In this document: in pieces, positions 45,439-54,441 of the stretch
Position numbering within the stretch: position 1 is the stretch's first letter
How the letters are laid out: each line of letters starts with the position of its first letter
DNA from: Corynebacterium sp. CNCTC7651
GTDB lineage: Bacteria; Actinomycetota; Actinomycetes; Mycobacteriales; Mycobacteriaceae
Length of the DNA: 64,000 nucleotides
NCBI RefSeq assembly: GCF_021496665.1
Contig: NZ_CP071246.1
Span: 682,001-746,000 of the forward strand
Direction: 5' to 3'
Translations under genes and position numbers: made by a program
The notes under the pieces: model-generated
Database searches by the model: none
What the model saw: the letters and a program-made list of their open reading frames with translations, nothing else
Told to the model about the DNA's origin: nothing

Positions 45439-46527
45439 CTAGGGCAAGGTCAGCTCTGCTTCCACGCCGCCCTCTGAGCGCGCCGTGAGTGAGAGCGATC
45501 CACCGTGGGCAGCGGCGATAGCTCGGGTGAGAGCCACGCCCAATCCGTGGCCGCCGTCGCGCCGCCCGCGTTTCCGCGCCCGCGCAAACGGCTCGGCGAA
45601 CGTGTCCACCTCGGATTGTTCGAACACGTCGCCGCCGTTTCGCACCGTGACCACGGCGCCGCCGGCGGGAGTGCGCTCGAGCACAAGGAAGGCGCTGCCC
45701 GGCGCACCGTGCTGGATAGCGTTGCGGGCCAGGTTGTCCACGGCTTGGCGCAGGAGTTCCGGGTCGCCGGTGACGGTGATGCTGCCCGGGATGGCGGTGT
45801 GCGTGATCCGGCGCTCGTGTGCAACGTCGGCGCACAGGTGGCTCAAGTCCACTGCTTCGCGCGCAGGTCGCGTCCCGCCCTCCAGCTCGGCGAGGCTGAG
45901 CAGGGCGGAGGTGGCACTAGCGCCGCGGGTGTTCACCTCGCGCACGCGCTCGAGGGCTTTCCGCAGGTCCTCCGGGGCCGCATCCGGATCCGCCAGCGCC
46001 ACGTCCGCCACGGTCTGGATGGTCGCGATCGGGCTCTTCAGTTCGTGCGACGCGTTGGCGGCGAAGCGGCGCTGCGCCGCAATCGACGCGGCGAGCGAAT
46101 CCAGCATGGCGTTCAGCGCCGCGGCCAGCTCGCCCACCTCATCGTCAGGTCCCGCGTGCTCGATGCGCCGGTCCAAATCGCCGTGCGTGACCTCGGCGGC
46201 GGCATCCGCGATGGTGCGCAGCGGCTTGATCACCAGCCCCGCCACCCACCAGCCGATCGCGCCGCTCAGCGCAGTGAGCACGGCCAATACAGCCAGAGAG
46301 ATCGTTAACACCACGCGCAGGATTTCCCGGGTGATGGGCACGGCGGCATCGATCACCGCCGCGTCCGGGCCCGCACCTTCCGCAGCATCCGCACCCAGCA
46401 CCGCCTGAAACGGCACGGGCGTGAACCGGAGGTACGCGTACACGAGCCCGATCAGGGCGAGGCCCACACCAAGCACCGTGAGCACGAACATCACGGTGAT
46501 GCGTGCGCGCAGGCTGAGCCGCCGCAT
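45439..46527 (-). CDS. Sensor histidine kinase
   Basis: A 362-residue kinase. Two transmembrane helices (about 10-32 and 72-98) flank a short extracellular loop. A HAMP domain, a HisKA domain with His161 in ANASHELKSPIATIQ, and a HATPase domain with NLARNAIQHG and GGHGLGVALTRAIAAAHGG follow. The start ATG shares one base with the stop of the response regulator gene (TGATG), so the two are coupled. The signal is unknown. Confidence 0.9.
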   Translation of the reverse strand: MRRLSLRARITVMFVLTVLGVGLALIGLVYAYLRFTPVPFQAVLGADAAEGAGPDAAVIDAAVPITREILRVVLTISLAVLAVLTALSGAIGWWVAGLVIKPLRTIADAAAEVTHGDLDRRIEHAGPDDEVGELAAALNAMLDSLAASIAAQRRFAANASHELKSPIATIQTVADVALADPDAAPEDLRKALERVREVNTRGASATSALLSLAELEGGTRPAREAVDLSHLCADVAHERRITHTAIPGSITVTGDPELLRQAVDNLARNAIQHGAPGSAFLVLERTPAGGAVVTVRNGGDVFEQSEVDTFAEPFARARKRGRRDGGHGLGVALTRAIAAAHGGSLSLTARSEGGVEAELTLP

Positions 46528-47201
46528 CAGCGTTCCTCCTCTGCCACGTAGTAGCCGGCACCGGTCACGGTGTGCACAATCCACGGGTCTCCCAGCTTGC
46601 GGCGCAGGTGGGACACCGTCACGCGCGGGGAGTTGGTGAACGGGTCCGCGTTCGCGTCCCACGCTTCTTCCAGCAGCTCTTCGGCGGAGATCACGCCGCC
46701 GCCCGCAGCCATCAGCACCTCAAGTACCGCGAATTCTTTGGGCGACAGCGGGATCACCGCATCGCCGCGGGTTACCGTCCGCTTGAACGTATCCAGGCGC
46801 ACATCGCCGCAGCGGTAGACCTCACCGCGCTCGGGCGCATTGCGCCGCGCCAGCGCCTCCACGCGCGCAATCAGCTCCGGCAGCTCGAACGGCTTTGGCA
46901 GGTAATCATCCGCACCCAGGGAAAACCCCTCCAACCGGGCATCGAGCGTGCCCGACGCAGTCAGCATGATCACGCGCGTTGCCGGATGCGTATCGACGAT
47001 TGCCTTGCACACCTCATCCCCATGCACCTCGGGCAGGTCGCGGTCGAGGACGACGACGTCGGGCGAAGAAGCGTCGATAAGCGAAAGTGCTTCAGCCCCG
47101 TCGAAAGCGAGCGAGACCCGCATGCCTGCGCGGGTGAGCGCGGCACCGACGGCCTCGGCCAGATACTCCTCATCGTCTACCACGAGCACTCGGATTGTCA
47201 T
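46527..47201 (-). CDS. OmpR-family response regulator
   Basis: A 224-residue regulator. The receiver domain has acidic Asp9-Asp10, phosphoacceptor Asp53 (VVVLDRDLP) and Lys in YLPKPF. The C-terminal winged helix contains LSPKEFAVLEVLMAAGGGVISAEELLEEAWD and VTVSHLRRKLGDPWIVHTVTGAGYYV. It is first in the operon with the kinase. The neighbouring divergent gene (47278) may be a target. Confidence 0.92.
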   Translation of the reverse strand: MTIRVLVVDDEEYLAEAVGAALTRAGMRVSLAFDGAEALSLIDASSPDVVVLDRDLPEVHGDEVCKAIVDTHPATRVIMLTASGTLDARLEGFSLGADDYLPKPFELPELIARVEALARRNAPERGEVYRCGDVRLDTFKRTVTRGDAVIPLSPKEFAVLEVLMAAGGGVISAEELLEEAWDANADPFTNSPRVTVSHLRRKLGDPWIVHTVTGAGYYVAEEER

Positions 47202-47277
47202 GGTCAAAATGGTATCGACGGAGCTGTTGCGGCGGTGTTAACGCGAGCGCAACATCGGCGCTTTTACGCTCGCTGCC

Positions 47278-48264
47278 ATGCAGACGCGAAACCCAAGCCG
47301 CATTGTGGGCATCGATGTCGCCCGGGCGCTGGCCCTGGTGGGCATGTTCTTCGCCCACCTCACGTTTCCCAATGGCATTGCGGGCGAGGTGCTCTACGGC
47401 TTCCCCTCGGCGCTGTTCGCCTTCGTGGCGGGCATCTCGATGTCCCTGATGGCGGCGAAGGGCGCAACGCCCGCGCACTTCGTTGTGCGCGGTGCGCTGC
47501 TGGTTGCGCTGCACCCGCTGCTTTCGCTCGTGCCCACCAACATCTACATCGTGCTGGGCACGCTCGGCATCTGCATGATTGCGCTCGCGTGGGCGCCGAG
47601 GTGGGACTCGACATGGCTCGCCGCGCTCATGGTGCCGCTGGCGCTGCTGTCTGCGGCGCAAGTGATTCCGGCGATGTATTCGCCGGGCATGTGGGCGGTG
47701 CTGATGCTCGCCGGCATGCTGTTCCACCGCCACGTGCTGGGGCATGCGACCCGGCTGGTCGCGTGTGCCGTTGTGGGCTTGGTGGCACTCGCGGCGGATA
47801 TCGCCGTGCGCTGGTACGTGCCGCTGCACTGGTTCTTCGACGCGGACGGGCATACGGGCGGGCTGATTGACGTGGCGGGTTCGACTGGTGCGTCGCTCGG
47901 CATCACTGCCCTGTGTTGCCTAGTAGCGCAACCCTGGCAGCGCGTGCTGCCGCGGATGGGCGCGATGCCGCTCACGCTGTATTGCCTGCACGTGGTCACC
48001 GAACCGTTCATCGGCATTTGGCCGACCGTGCTCGGCGCCGCGGTGCTGGCCACGTTGTGGCTGCAGTTCTTCCGCCGCGGTCCGCTCGAGGATGTCCTTC
48101 GCCGCGTGGTTGCAGCGGGCGCGAACACGATCAACACGTTTATAGATAAGGAGAAAACACATGAACTCGAAGCGACTGGCGGGCCTGGGGCTGGCCACGG
48201 TGATGGCGGCCGGGTTGACCCCGCCGCAGGCACTCGCGATGGAGAGCACCATGTTCGCGGGTGA
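47278..48264 (+). CDS. Membrane protein of the heparan-alpha-glucosaminide acetyltransferase / DUF418-like type
   Basis: A 328-residue polytopic protein, starting RIVGIDVARALALVGMFFAHL, the typical opening of this acyltransferase-like group, with about eight to nine helices. The last roughly 35 codons, from about 48161, overlap the protease gene in another frame and read Gly/Asp/His-rich sequence without membrane character. The true stop may have been lost by a small shift. The acyl acceptor is unknown. Confidence 0.75.
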   Translation: MQTRNPSRIVGIDVARALALVGMFFAHLTFPNGIAGEVLYGFPSALFAFVAGISMSLMAAKGATPAHFVVRGALLVALHPLLSLVPTNIYIVLGTLGICMIALAWAPRWDSTWLAALMVPLALLSAAQVIPAMYSPGMWAVLMLAGMLFHRHVLGHATRLVACAVVGLVALAADIAVRWYVPLHWFFDADGHTGGLIDVAGSTGASLGITALCCLVAQPWQRVLPRMGAMPLTLYCLHVVTEPFIGIWPTVLGAAVLATLWLQFFRRGPLEDVLRRVVAAGANTINTFIDKEKTHELEATGGPGAGHGDGGRVDPAAGTRDGEHHVRG

Positions 48265-49027
48265 CGCGGCAGAGGCGGAGCCGGTGGTGTCCGTCCGCGT
48301 GGAGGACAAGGACCCGGCCGACGGCGTGTGCACCGGCACCGCGATCGGGGAGCACTGGGTGATCACCGCGCGGCACTGCGTAGAGGCCGCGAAGAAGCTG
48401 GGCGGCTCCGTCCGCACCGGGCAGGGCGACATGCAAAAGGTCTACGAGGTGGACCGCTGGGAGGTTGCACCCCGCGGCGACATCGCACTCGCCCACACCG
48501 TCCAGCCGATGCAGCTCAGCCGCTTCGCAGAGATCGCGGACACCGTACCGGACGGCGACGTGAACATCTACGGCTGGTCCAGCGACGGCTCCGGCGGGTC
48601 GGAGCGCCTCCCGTCCGCTGAAGCGGAGGTGCGGGGCGAGTCTCCGCTGGCACTCTTCGAGGCGCCCACCGCGCTCCACGTCGCGCTGAAAAACGGTGCG
48701 CGCATCCAGCCGGGGGACTCGGGCGGGGCGATTTTCGACGGAGGAAAGGTAGCCGGCATCATGTCCGCCGGCCTCTTCGAAGACCCGGACAACCCGACAG
48801 AAGAGGAAATGACCAGCAACGCCGCCGTGGCGGTGGCGCCGGTGGCGGACCAGGCGAGCTGGATCCGCGAGACCATCTCGCAGGCGGAGGCCAACCCGGC
48901 CGACAGCATGAGGCAGAACGGCGATAACGGCCTGTGGTGGAAGATCGCCGCTGGCGCGGGTGTCCTCGTGCTGCTCGCAGCGCTCGCTATGGCCTCGGCG
49001 CGAAACCGGAAGGCACCGCTCGACTAA
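48161..49027 (+). CDS. Membrane-anchored trypsin-like serine protease
   Basis: A 288-residue secreted protease. A signal peptide (residues 1-26, ending ALA) is followed by a chymotrypsin-fold domain with His72 (TARHC), Asp107 (GDIAL) and Ser187 (GDSGG). A C-terminal transmembrane helix at about 262-283 with a short basic end anchors it to the membrane. AAGGAG lies upstream of ATG 48161. The natural substrate is unknown. Its start lies inside the end of the preceding gene. Confidence 0.88.
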   Translation: MNSKRLAGLGLATVMAAGLTPPQALAMESTMFAGDAAEAEPVVSVRVEDKDPADGVCTGTAIGEHWVITARHCVEAAKKLGGSVRTGQGDMQKVYEVDRWEVAPRGDIALAHTVQPMQLSRFAEIADTVPDGDVNIYGWSSDGSGGSERLPSAEAEVRGESPLALFEAPTALHVALKNGARIQPGDSGGAIFDGGKVAGIMSAGLFEDPDNPTEEEMTSNAAVAVAPVADQASWIRETISQAEANPADSMRQNGDNGLWWKIAAGAGVLVLLAALAMASARNRKAPLD

Positions 49028-49145
49028 GCGCGGTGTAATGGCAGGCGTGACACTGTTTTCTGGCATCGACCTCGCCGCTGACCCCGCGAGCGAGTGCGCG
49101 ATGCCCCGTTGTAGACCTCAGCAAAGACCGATCCGTACGACGAGG
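49028..49145 (+). other. Gap with a short unassigned ORF start
   Basis: ATG 49038 opens with MAGVTLFSGIDLAADPASECAMPRC, which looks like a protein N-terminus, but the following sequence crosses into the convergent VWA gene and loses coding character. It may be the stub of a deleted gene. Confidence 0.25.
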
Positions 49146-51131
49146 TTACAACCAGCCACGCAGATATTCGCCGACAACCGCGCCGCCGAGCTCGTTCAAA
49201 TCTGGCGCTACGACGTGAGCACCGGAGCGGTTTGCCATTGCATCGAGCAGGGCGATGAGGCCGGGGTCGTCGGCGAGCCGGAAGAAGGTGATGCGCGCGC
49301 CGCGTTTGGTCACCGAATCGAGCGCGTCGATGGTGCGCGCCAGCGTAATGCGGTCGGTGGGCCAATTGAAGTATGCCTCACCCCACTCTGTGAGCATGGA
49401 GGTCGGCTCGCCGTCGGTGACAACCAACAGCGTTGGGTCGAGGCCGGGGTGGCGGGTGAAAAACTGCTCCGCCAAGAGCAGCGCGTGATGCAGGTTCGTG
49501 CCCTGTTCCTGGATCGGCGGTAGGGCGGTGAGCTCTTCGATCGACAGCGTTTGGGCGTAGCGTCCGAAGCCAATGAGCGTGAGCTCGTCGCCGCGGAATT
49601 GCGTGGACATGAGATGATGCAGCGCAAGCGCGGTCTGCTTCATTGGTGTCCAGCGGCCCTCCATCGCCATAGAGAAGGACGTGTCAACCAAAAGTGCGAC
49701 AGCGTTGCGGGTGCGTGCCTCGGTCTCTACAACTTCGATGTCGCCCACTTGGATGCGCACGCCGTCGACGAGCCCCACCGCGTCGCCGCCCTCGGCCACC
49801 GTGCGTTGGATGGCGTTGGTAATCGTGCGGGTGGTGTCCCACGGCTGCGTGTCACCGAACTCCCAAGGCCGGGTCCCGCCCGTGGCCTCCCCGGTCTGCC
49901 CGGCCAAGCGCGTGTCGCGCTGGCCTTCGCGGGAAGACAGATGCTGCGCGGCGTCGTCAAGCAATGCCTTGCCCAACATGCGCATCGCGCGAGGTGAAAG
50001 CTGCAATGAGCCGGACTCGCCCTTGTTCAGCAGGCCCGAGTCGCGAAGCGCGCGCTCGAGGTCTTTGAGCATCTGGGCGTTGGTCGCGGCGTCTTCGCCG
50101 AGCAGGTCGGCAATGTCATCGAGGTCGATGTCACTGGGGCGCGCTCCGGAAAGCGTGTCGGCGAGCTGGTCCATGCGGCCGATGTCGCGCATTGCGCGCG
50201 AAGCATCACCGAGGCCCAGCGGGTCATCGCCAGAGAACTGCTCGCCGGAGGTCCAGTCGAGGTCGGGGCGGATCCCGCGCAGGTTCGCGTCTAGCTCGGA
50301 GACCAGGTTCATCAGCTCCTCGGAGCCGAAAGCTTGGGCAGCCAGTTCCATGAGCTCGCGGCGCTGCTCTTCCGTCATCGAATTGAGCATGCGCTGCGCG
50401 GCGGCTGAGCGCTGCGCGAGCAGCTCCACCAGCTCGTCGATATTCTTCGGGTTCTCCGGGAACTGGTGGCCGTGCTTCGCCATGAACTCGTTGAAGTCGG
50501 CGTCGGTGGCCATACCCGCACGGTGCTTGCCCAGCAGCACGTTTAAGTCTCGCAGCATCTCGGCCACCGCCGCGCGGTCCTCATCAGTCGCGTTCTCCAG
50601 CGCGCCCTTCATGCCGGCAAATCGCTGGTCCAAGATCTCGCGGCCGAGCAGATCCTTGATCTGGTCGAACTTCTCGCGCGCCTCGCCAGATGCCCACTCG
50701 TACTCGCCGAGCTCGCTCACTGCAGCCGCCGGCGAATCCGGCAGGTTGTCTAAGGTCATCTCCCGCATGGAGCGGTCAAGGTCGTCCATCTCCACGTCGC
50801 GCGCGAGCTGGCCGCGTTCCGCAAGCACAGCTTCATCGAGCAATTTCTGCACGTCGCGCAAGGTACCGGTCAGGTTGTGCTTCGAAAGCATTGCTTGTCG
50901 ACGCTCCGCGAGACGCGCCATCAGGTCGTCATAGCCTTCGATGCCTTGACCGCCTCGTCGCAGATACTCGCGAAGCGCTTGTTCCGCCGAGTAGCCCGCC
51001 ATCACATCGTTCGCGATGGCGCGCACCGCCTTGGTCAGATCCGGCAGCGGGGCCAACGGGTCCGGCCCCGGCGTGTACGCGCGGTAGCGGGCACCCCGCC
51101 TAGGCCCGCGCGAAGAGTAGGCGTTAGCCAT
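49146..51131 (-). CDS. VWA-domain protein partnered with a MoxR-like AAA ATPase
   Basis: A 661-residue protein. A long helical N-terminal region is followed by a von Willebrand A domain from about residue 470 with a MIDAS-type motif in ALLVDTSFSMAMEGRW, QLSIEELTALPPIQEQGTNLHHALLLA and TLLVVTDGEPTSM. Such CoxE/BatA-like proteins work with MoxR AAA ATPases as metal-insertion or protein-remodelling machines. The start overlaps the upstream ATPase gene by 8 bases. The target is unknown. Confidence 0.85.
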   Translation of the reverse strand: MANAYSSRGPRRGARYRAYTPGPDPLAPLPDLTKAVRAIANDVMAGYSAEQALREYLRRGGQGIEGYDDLMARLAERRQAMLSKHNLTGTLRDVQKLLDEAVLAERGQLARDVEMDDLDRSMREMTLDNLPDSPAAAVSELGEYEWASGEAREKFDQIKDLLGREILDQRFAGMKGALENATDEDRAAVAEMLRDLNVLLGKHRAGMATDADFNEFMAKHGHQFPENPKNIDELVELLAQRSAAAQRMLNSMTEEQRRELMELAAQAFGSEELMNLVSELDANLRGIRPDLDWTSGEQFSGDDPLGLGDASRAMRDIGRMDQLADTLSGARPSDIDLDDIADLLGEDAATNAQMLKDLERALRDSGLLNKGESGSLQLSPRAMRMLGKALLDDAAQHLSSREGQRDTRLAGQTGEATGGTRPWEFGDTQPWDTTRTITNAIQRTVAEGGDAVGLVDGVRIQVGDIEVVETEARTRNAVALLVDTSFSMAMEGRWTPMKQTALALHHLMSTQFRGDELTLIGFGRYAQTLSIEELTALPPIQEQGTNLHHALLLAEQFFTRHPGLDPTLLVVTDGEPTSMLTEWGEAYFNWPTDRITLARTIDALDSVTKRGARITFFRLADDPGLIALLDAMANRSGAHVVAPDLNELGGAVVGEYLRGWL

Positions 51132-52509
51132 AGATCGTTTCGCCCTCTCCGGAGTCCTTCGAAATCTTGCGCGTCAGGTAGAGCGCTTCCACGCCTAGCT
51201 CGATCGCGGCGGCCCGTTCGCCGTCGCTGGAGGCATTGAAAGCGTCCGCGAGGTCGTCGTAAAACGAACTGCTCAAGCTGGGCAAACCTTCCAAGAACTC
51301 GCGAGCGGTGACCTGCTCTCCGGTGGTGATGAAGGTGTTGCCGTCGAGCGCTTCGACGAGCGGGCCGAAGTCGAGGCCGCGGATGCGTCCGCGCACAGCT
51401 TCGGCGACGGCGTTGCGCAGCAGGTATTCGAGGATGTCCCACTCGCGGCCCTCCTCGCCGTGCTCGAACTCCACCTTGCCGCCGAGTACGTCGACGGCGG
51501 CTTCGAGGTCAACCAGGCGAGCCACGGCCTCGTCCTCGCCGCGCACGGCCGCGCGACGCTGGGCTGCGGCGGCGACCGTCTCCGCGCCGGCGATGGCGAA
51601 GCGGGCGGACACACCCGCGCGCTGGTTCACAGCGTCGGACTCGCGCAGTGCGCGGGTGAAGCGGGCGAGGATCTCCATGATCACGTCCGGCACCTGTGCC
51701 ACCAGGTCGGCCTCCTGACGGATCACGGCGATCTCCGCGTCCAGCTCAAGCGGGTAGTGGGTGCGCACCTCCGCGCCGAAGCGGTCTTTAAGCGGGGTGA
51801 TAATGCGGCCGCGGTTGGTGTAGTCCTCCGGGTTCGCCGAGGCGACGACCAGCACGTCCAGCGGCAGGCGCAGCATGTAACCGCGGATCTGGATGTCAGC
51901 TTCTTCCATGACGTTGAGCATGGCGACCTGGATGCGCTCGGCGAGATCCGGAAGCTCATTGATGGCCACGATCCCGCGGTTGGAGCGGGGGATTAGGCCG
52001 TAGTGGATGGTCTCCGGGTCGCCCAAGCGGCGGCCCTCGGCCACGCGCATCGGGTCGACATCGCCGATCAGGTCCGCCACCGAGGTGTCCGGGGTGGCCA
52101 ACTTCTCCGAATAACGCTCGGAGCGGTGCAGCCAGGTGATCGGGGTCGCGTCGCCCTCGGCGTCGATGCGGCGCTTCGCGGCGTCCGTGATCGGGTGCAG
52201 TGGGTGCTCGCGCAGCTCGGAGTCTTCAAGGATGGGTGTCCATTCGTCGAGAAGCAATGGAAGCGTGCGCAACAGGCGGGTCTTGCCCTGGCCGCGCTCA
52301 CCGAGCAGCACAATGTCGTGCCCGGCAAGAATCGCGCGCTCCACCTGCGGAATCACAGTGTTTTCAAGACCGTGCAAACCCGGCCACGGGTCCTCGCCGG
52401 CACGCAGTTTGGCCAGCAGATTATCGCGCAGTTCCTTCCGCACGGGCTTGTAGGTTGCCCCGGCGGCACGCAGCTCGCCGAGGGTGGACATGCTTGGAGC
52501 TTGGCTCAT
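51124..52509 (-). CDS. MoxR/magnesium-chelatase-I-like AAA+ ATPase
   Basis: A 461-residue ATPase: Walker A GERGQGKT at residues 70-77, NRGIVAINELPDL as the Walker B region, VVASANPEDYTNRGRIITPLKDRFGAEV as sensor/arginine region, and a helical C-terminal lid. ATG 52509 is used (alternative 52491); the long open frame upstream to 52920 is not supported. It forms an operon with the VWA partner. Confidence 0.88.
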   Translation of the reverse strand: MSQAPSMSTLGELRAAGATYKPVRKELRDNLLAKLRAGEDPWPGLHGLENTVIPQVERAILAGHDIVLLGERGQGKTRLLRTLPLLLDEWTPILEDSELREHPLHPITDAAKRRIDAEGDATPITWLHRSERYSEKLATPDTSVADLIGDVDPMRVAEGRRLGDPETIHYGLIPRSNRGIVAINELPDLAERIQVAMLNVMEEADIQIRGYMLRLPLDVLVVASANPEDYTNRGRIITPLKDRFGAEVRTHYPLELDAEIAVIRQEADLVAQVPDVIMEILARFTRALRESDAVNQRAGVSARFAIAGAETVAAAAQRRAAVRGEDEAVARLVDLEAAVDVLGGKVEFEHGEEGREWDILEYLLRNAVAEAVRGRIRGLDFGPLVEALDGNTFITTGEQVTAREFLEGLPSLSSSFYDDLADAFNASSDGERAAAIELGVEALYLTRKISKDSGEGETIYG

Positions 52510-52559
52510 GGTGGCCAGGGTACGCACGTTCGCTGTGAGGCAGCCCCAGTTTCCAGGCG

Positions 52560-53042
52560 CTACCAGACGTACTCGGGGTAGGTTGCGCCGTTGAGTCGGT
52601 TGCCGAGCACTCCGATCAGGACCAGAACGGCCGCGGCAAGGAAAGCGAGAAGGACGAACGACCAGCCCACCGGAACGGCAACTCCGATGACCGCTGTGGC
52701 CGCGGCGGGCGAATGGGGCATGCGAAGCAGCATCATCGCTCCCAGGGCCAACCCGCCGGCTAGAGCTGCTAACCAGAGGGAGTCGCCCAGCGCTCCCACC
52801 GCGACACCGACGGTTGCACTCACTGTTTGTCCGCCAATGACGTTGCGAGGTTGAGAGAGCGGCAACCTTGGTGCGCCCATGATCAGTGCCATCGATGCGG
52901 CCATTGGTGGAATGAGCCATTCGTAACCGGAAGTCGCAGTGAGCAGAGCGAGTGAAAGAAGAGCGGCGACACTCGACGCGGTAGCTACAAGGATGACGCT
53001 TCCAGCGGGTCTTGGCGGAGCTTTGGTTTGGATGAGAGACAT
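52560..53042 (-). CDS. HPP family membrane protein
   Basis: A 160-residue protein with four to five helices and the HPP-family pattern YEWLIPPMAASMALIMGAPRLPLSQPRNVIGGQTVSATVGVAVG and LRMPHSPAAATAVIG. Some HPP proteins transport nitrite; the role here is open. ATG 53042 has AAAGGATC eight bases upstream. It is divergent from a CGNR protein that may regulate it. Confidence 0.85.
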   Translation of the reverse strand: MSLIQTKAPPRPAGSVILVATASSVAALLSLALLTATSGYEWLIPPMAASMALIMGAPRLPLSQPRNVIGGQTVSATVGVAVGALGDSLWLAALAGGLALGAMMLLRMPHSPAAATAVIGVAVPVGWSFVLLAFLAAAVLVLIGVLGNRLNGATYPEYVW

Positions 53043-53066
53043 CTGCAGATCCTTTCTAATGGGTTT

Positions 53067-53122
53067 GGCATTAGCGAGCTTTAGAATTACCGACATTGGC
53101 ACTAACGTGAAAGGCATTAATT
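53067..53122. promoter_or_regulatory. Three direct repeats between HPP and CGNR genes
   Basis: GGCATTAGCG (53067), GGCACTAACG (53098) and GGCATTAATT (53113) are variants of one decamer in the divergent intergenic region. They are candidate binding sites for a regulator of one or both genes. Confidence 0.4.
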
Positions 53123-53161
53123 CATCCGGTTGTTGCAGCATGAGGGATGGAGGAGCGTTAG

Positions 53162-53728
53162 GTGAAAGCCCAATACACCGTTGACCGAGTGCTGGTTCGG
53201 CCTTTCGAGCCCATCTCCACGCAATTTCTGAGTAGTCGCTTCTACGACGGCCGCAAGATTGTGGATGCCCTGGAAACTCCGGAGTTGGCCGAGCATTGGT
53301 TTGCAGTGATGACGCAGGAGTTGTCGAGGCCGCCGGTTGCTCACGTGGATGCGCGTGCTCTGGACGCGCTACGGGGTCTGCGCGATGGGGTAGCGACGGT
53401 CTACGAGCACGCGCTCGGCAACGACCGAGATCAGATCGCAGATTCACTCAACGCGCTGGTTGGTTCCGTGGAAATCGACCCAGCGATTCCCAAGCGAAAG
53501 TCTCAAGCGCTGATCGACTTCGCTGGGCGTGGAAACCCTCTTGAAAGCTTCATGGCTGAGGTCGCTCTTTCCTGCGCTTTTACGGTTTCTGCCCCGCAGG
53601 TGGCCCAGCTCGAGAAGTGCGAAGGACCGAATTGCGTGCTCTACTACACGCGAATGCGCGACAGTCAACACTGGTGCAGTAACACCTGCGGAAACCGCGC
53701 ACGCGTCGCACGTCACGCGCGTAAGTAA
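53162..53728 (+). CDS. CGNR zinc-finger / ABATE domain protein, probable regulator
   Basis: A 188-residue protein with an N-terminal helical ABATE-like domain and a C-terminal CGNR zinc finger: CEGPNCVLYYTRMRDSQHWCSNTCGNRARVARH, with the Cys ligands in C-x4-C and C-x3-C. This combination is typical of stress-linked transcription regulators of actinobacteria. GTG 53162 is preceded by GGAGGAG. It is divergent from the HPP gene. Confidence 0.82.
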   Translation: MKAQYTVDRVLVRPFEPISTQFLSSRFYDGRKIVDALETPELAEHWFAVMTQELSRPPVAHVDARALDALRGLRDGVATVYEHALGNDRDQIADSLNALVGSVEIDPAIPKRKSQALIDFAGRGNPLESFMAEVALSCAFTVSAPQVAQLEKCEGPNCVLYYTRMRDSQHWCSNTCGNRARVARHARK

Positions 53729-53790
53729 GGATCCGTAGTATCGCGAACGGCTTCGGTGCTGGGAGTCAGTCGCAGTAAAAGGAGTGGGCC

Positions 53791-54441
53791 GTGGAGGGTT
53801 CAGAGAAAATAAAGGTGGATGAACTGTTGATCGAGGGGCCTCCCGTTGATCTCGAGGTTGAGCCCCTCAAGCTAGGTCTGAAGCTTCCCAACTTCATGCC
53901 CACCACCATCCTCCTCATCCGCCACGGGCAAACGCCGACCACAGGCACCGTCCTGCCGGGCCGCGCGCCGGGCCTCCACCTCTCGGAAAAAGGCCAGGAG
54001 CAGGCACGCAAGGTCTCCGAGGGCATCGAGCACGTCGACGCGATCTACACCTCTCCGCTCGAGCGCACCCAGGAAACCGCCGCGCCGCTCGCCGAAAAGT
54101 TCAAGATAGAGCCTTTGCTTGACGACGCCCTCTTGGAAGCCGATTTCGGCACATGGACCGGAGAAAAGCTCGCTGACCTGGCTAAGCTACCTGAGTGGGA
54201 GACGGTGCAGAAGACCCCGAGCCAGTTCCGCTTCCCAGGCGGAGAGAGCTTCGCGGAGATGCAGGACCGCATCGTCGCGGGCCTTGAACGCATCGCGGCC
54301 GCGCACCCTGGCCAGGTTGTCGCCTGCTTCTCCCACGCCGACCCGATCAAGGCCGCGCTGACTCACTTCGCCGGCAAACCCTTGGACGAGTTCCAAAAGG
54401 CCCAGGCGGAACCAGGGTCCGTCGCAAAGCTTGAGCTCTGA
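53791..54441 (+). CDS. Histidine phosphatase (MSMEG_4193-type phosphomutase-like)
   Basis: The catalytic domain begins MPTTILLIRHGQTPTTGTVLPGRAPGLHLSEKGQEQA, with the phosphohistidine in RHG, then YTSPLERTQETAAPL and VACFSHADPIKAALTHF. The strong site AAAAGGAG six bases before GTG 53791 suggests a 216-residue protein with a 35-residue acidic extension before the fold; ATG 53896 would give the usual 181-residue form but lacks a clear ribosome site. The stop overlaps the next start by one base. Confidence 0.82.
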   Translation: MEGSEKIKVDELLIEGPPVDLEVEPLKLGLKLPNFMPTTILLIRHGQTPTTGTVLPGRAPGLHLSEKGQEQARKVSEGIEHVDAIYTSPLERTQETAAPLAEKFKIEPLLDDALLEADFGTWTGEKLADLAKLPEWETVQKTPSQFRFPGGESFAEMQDRIVAGLERIAAAHPGQVVACFSHADPIKAALTHFAGKPLDEFQKAQAEPGSVAKLEL

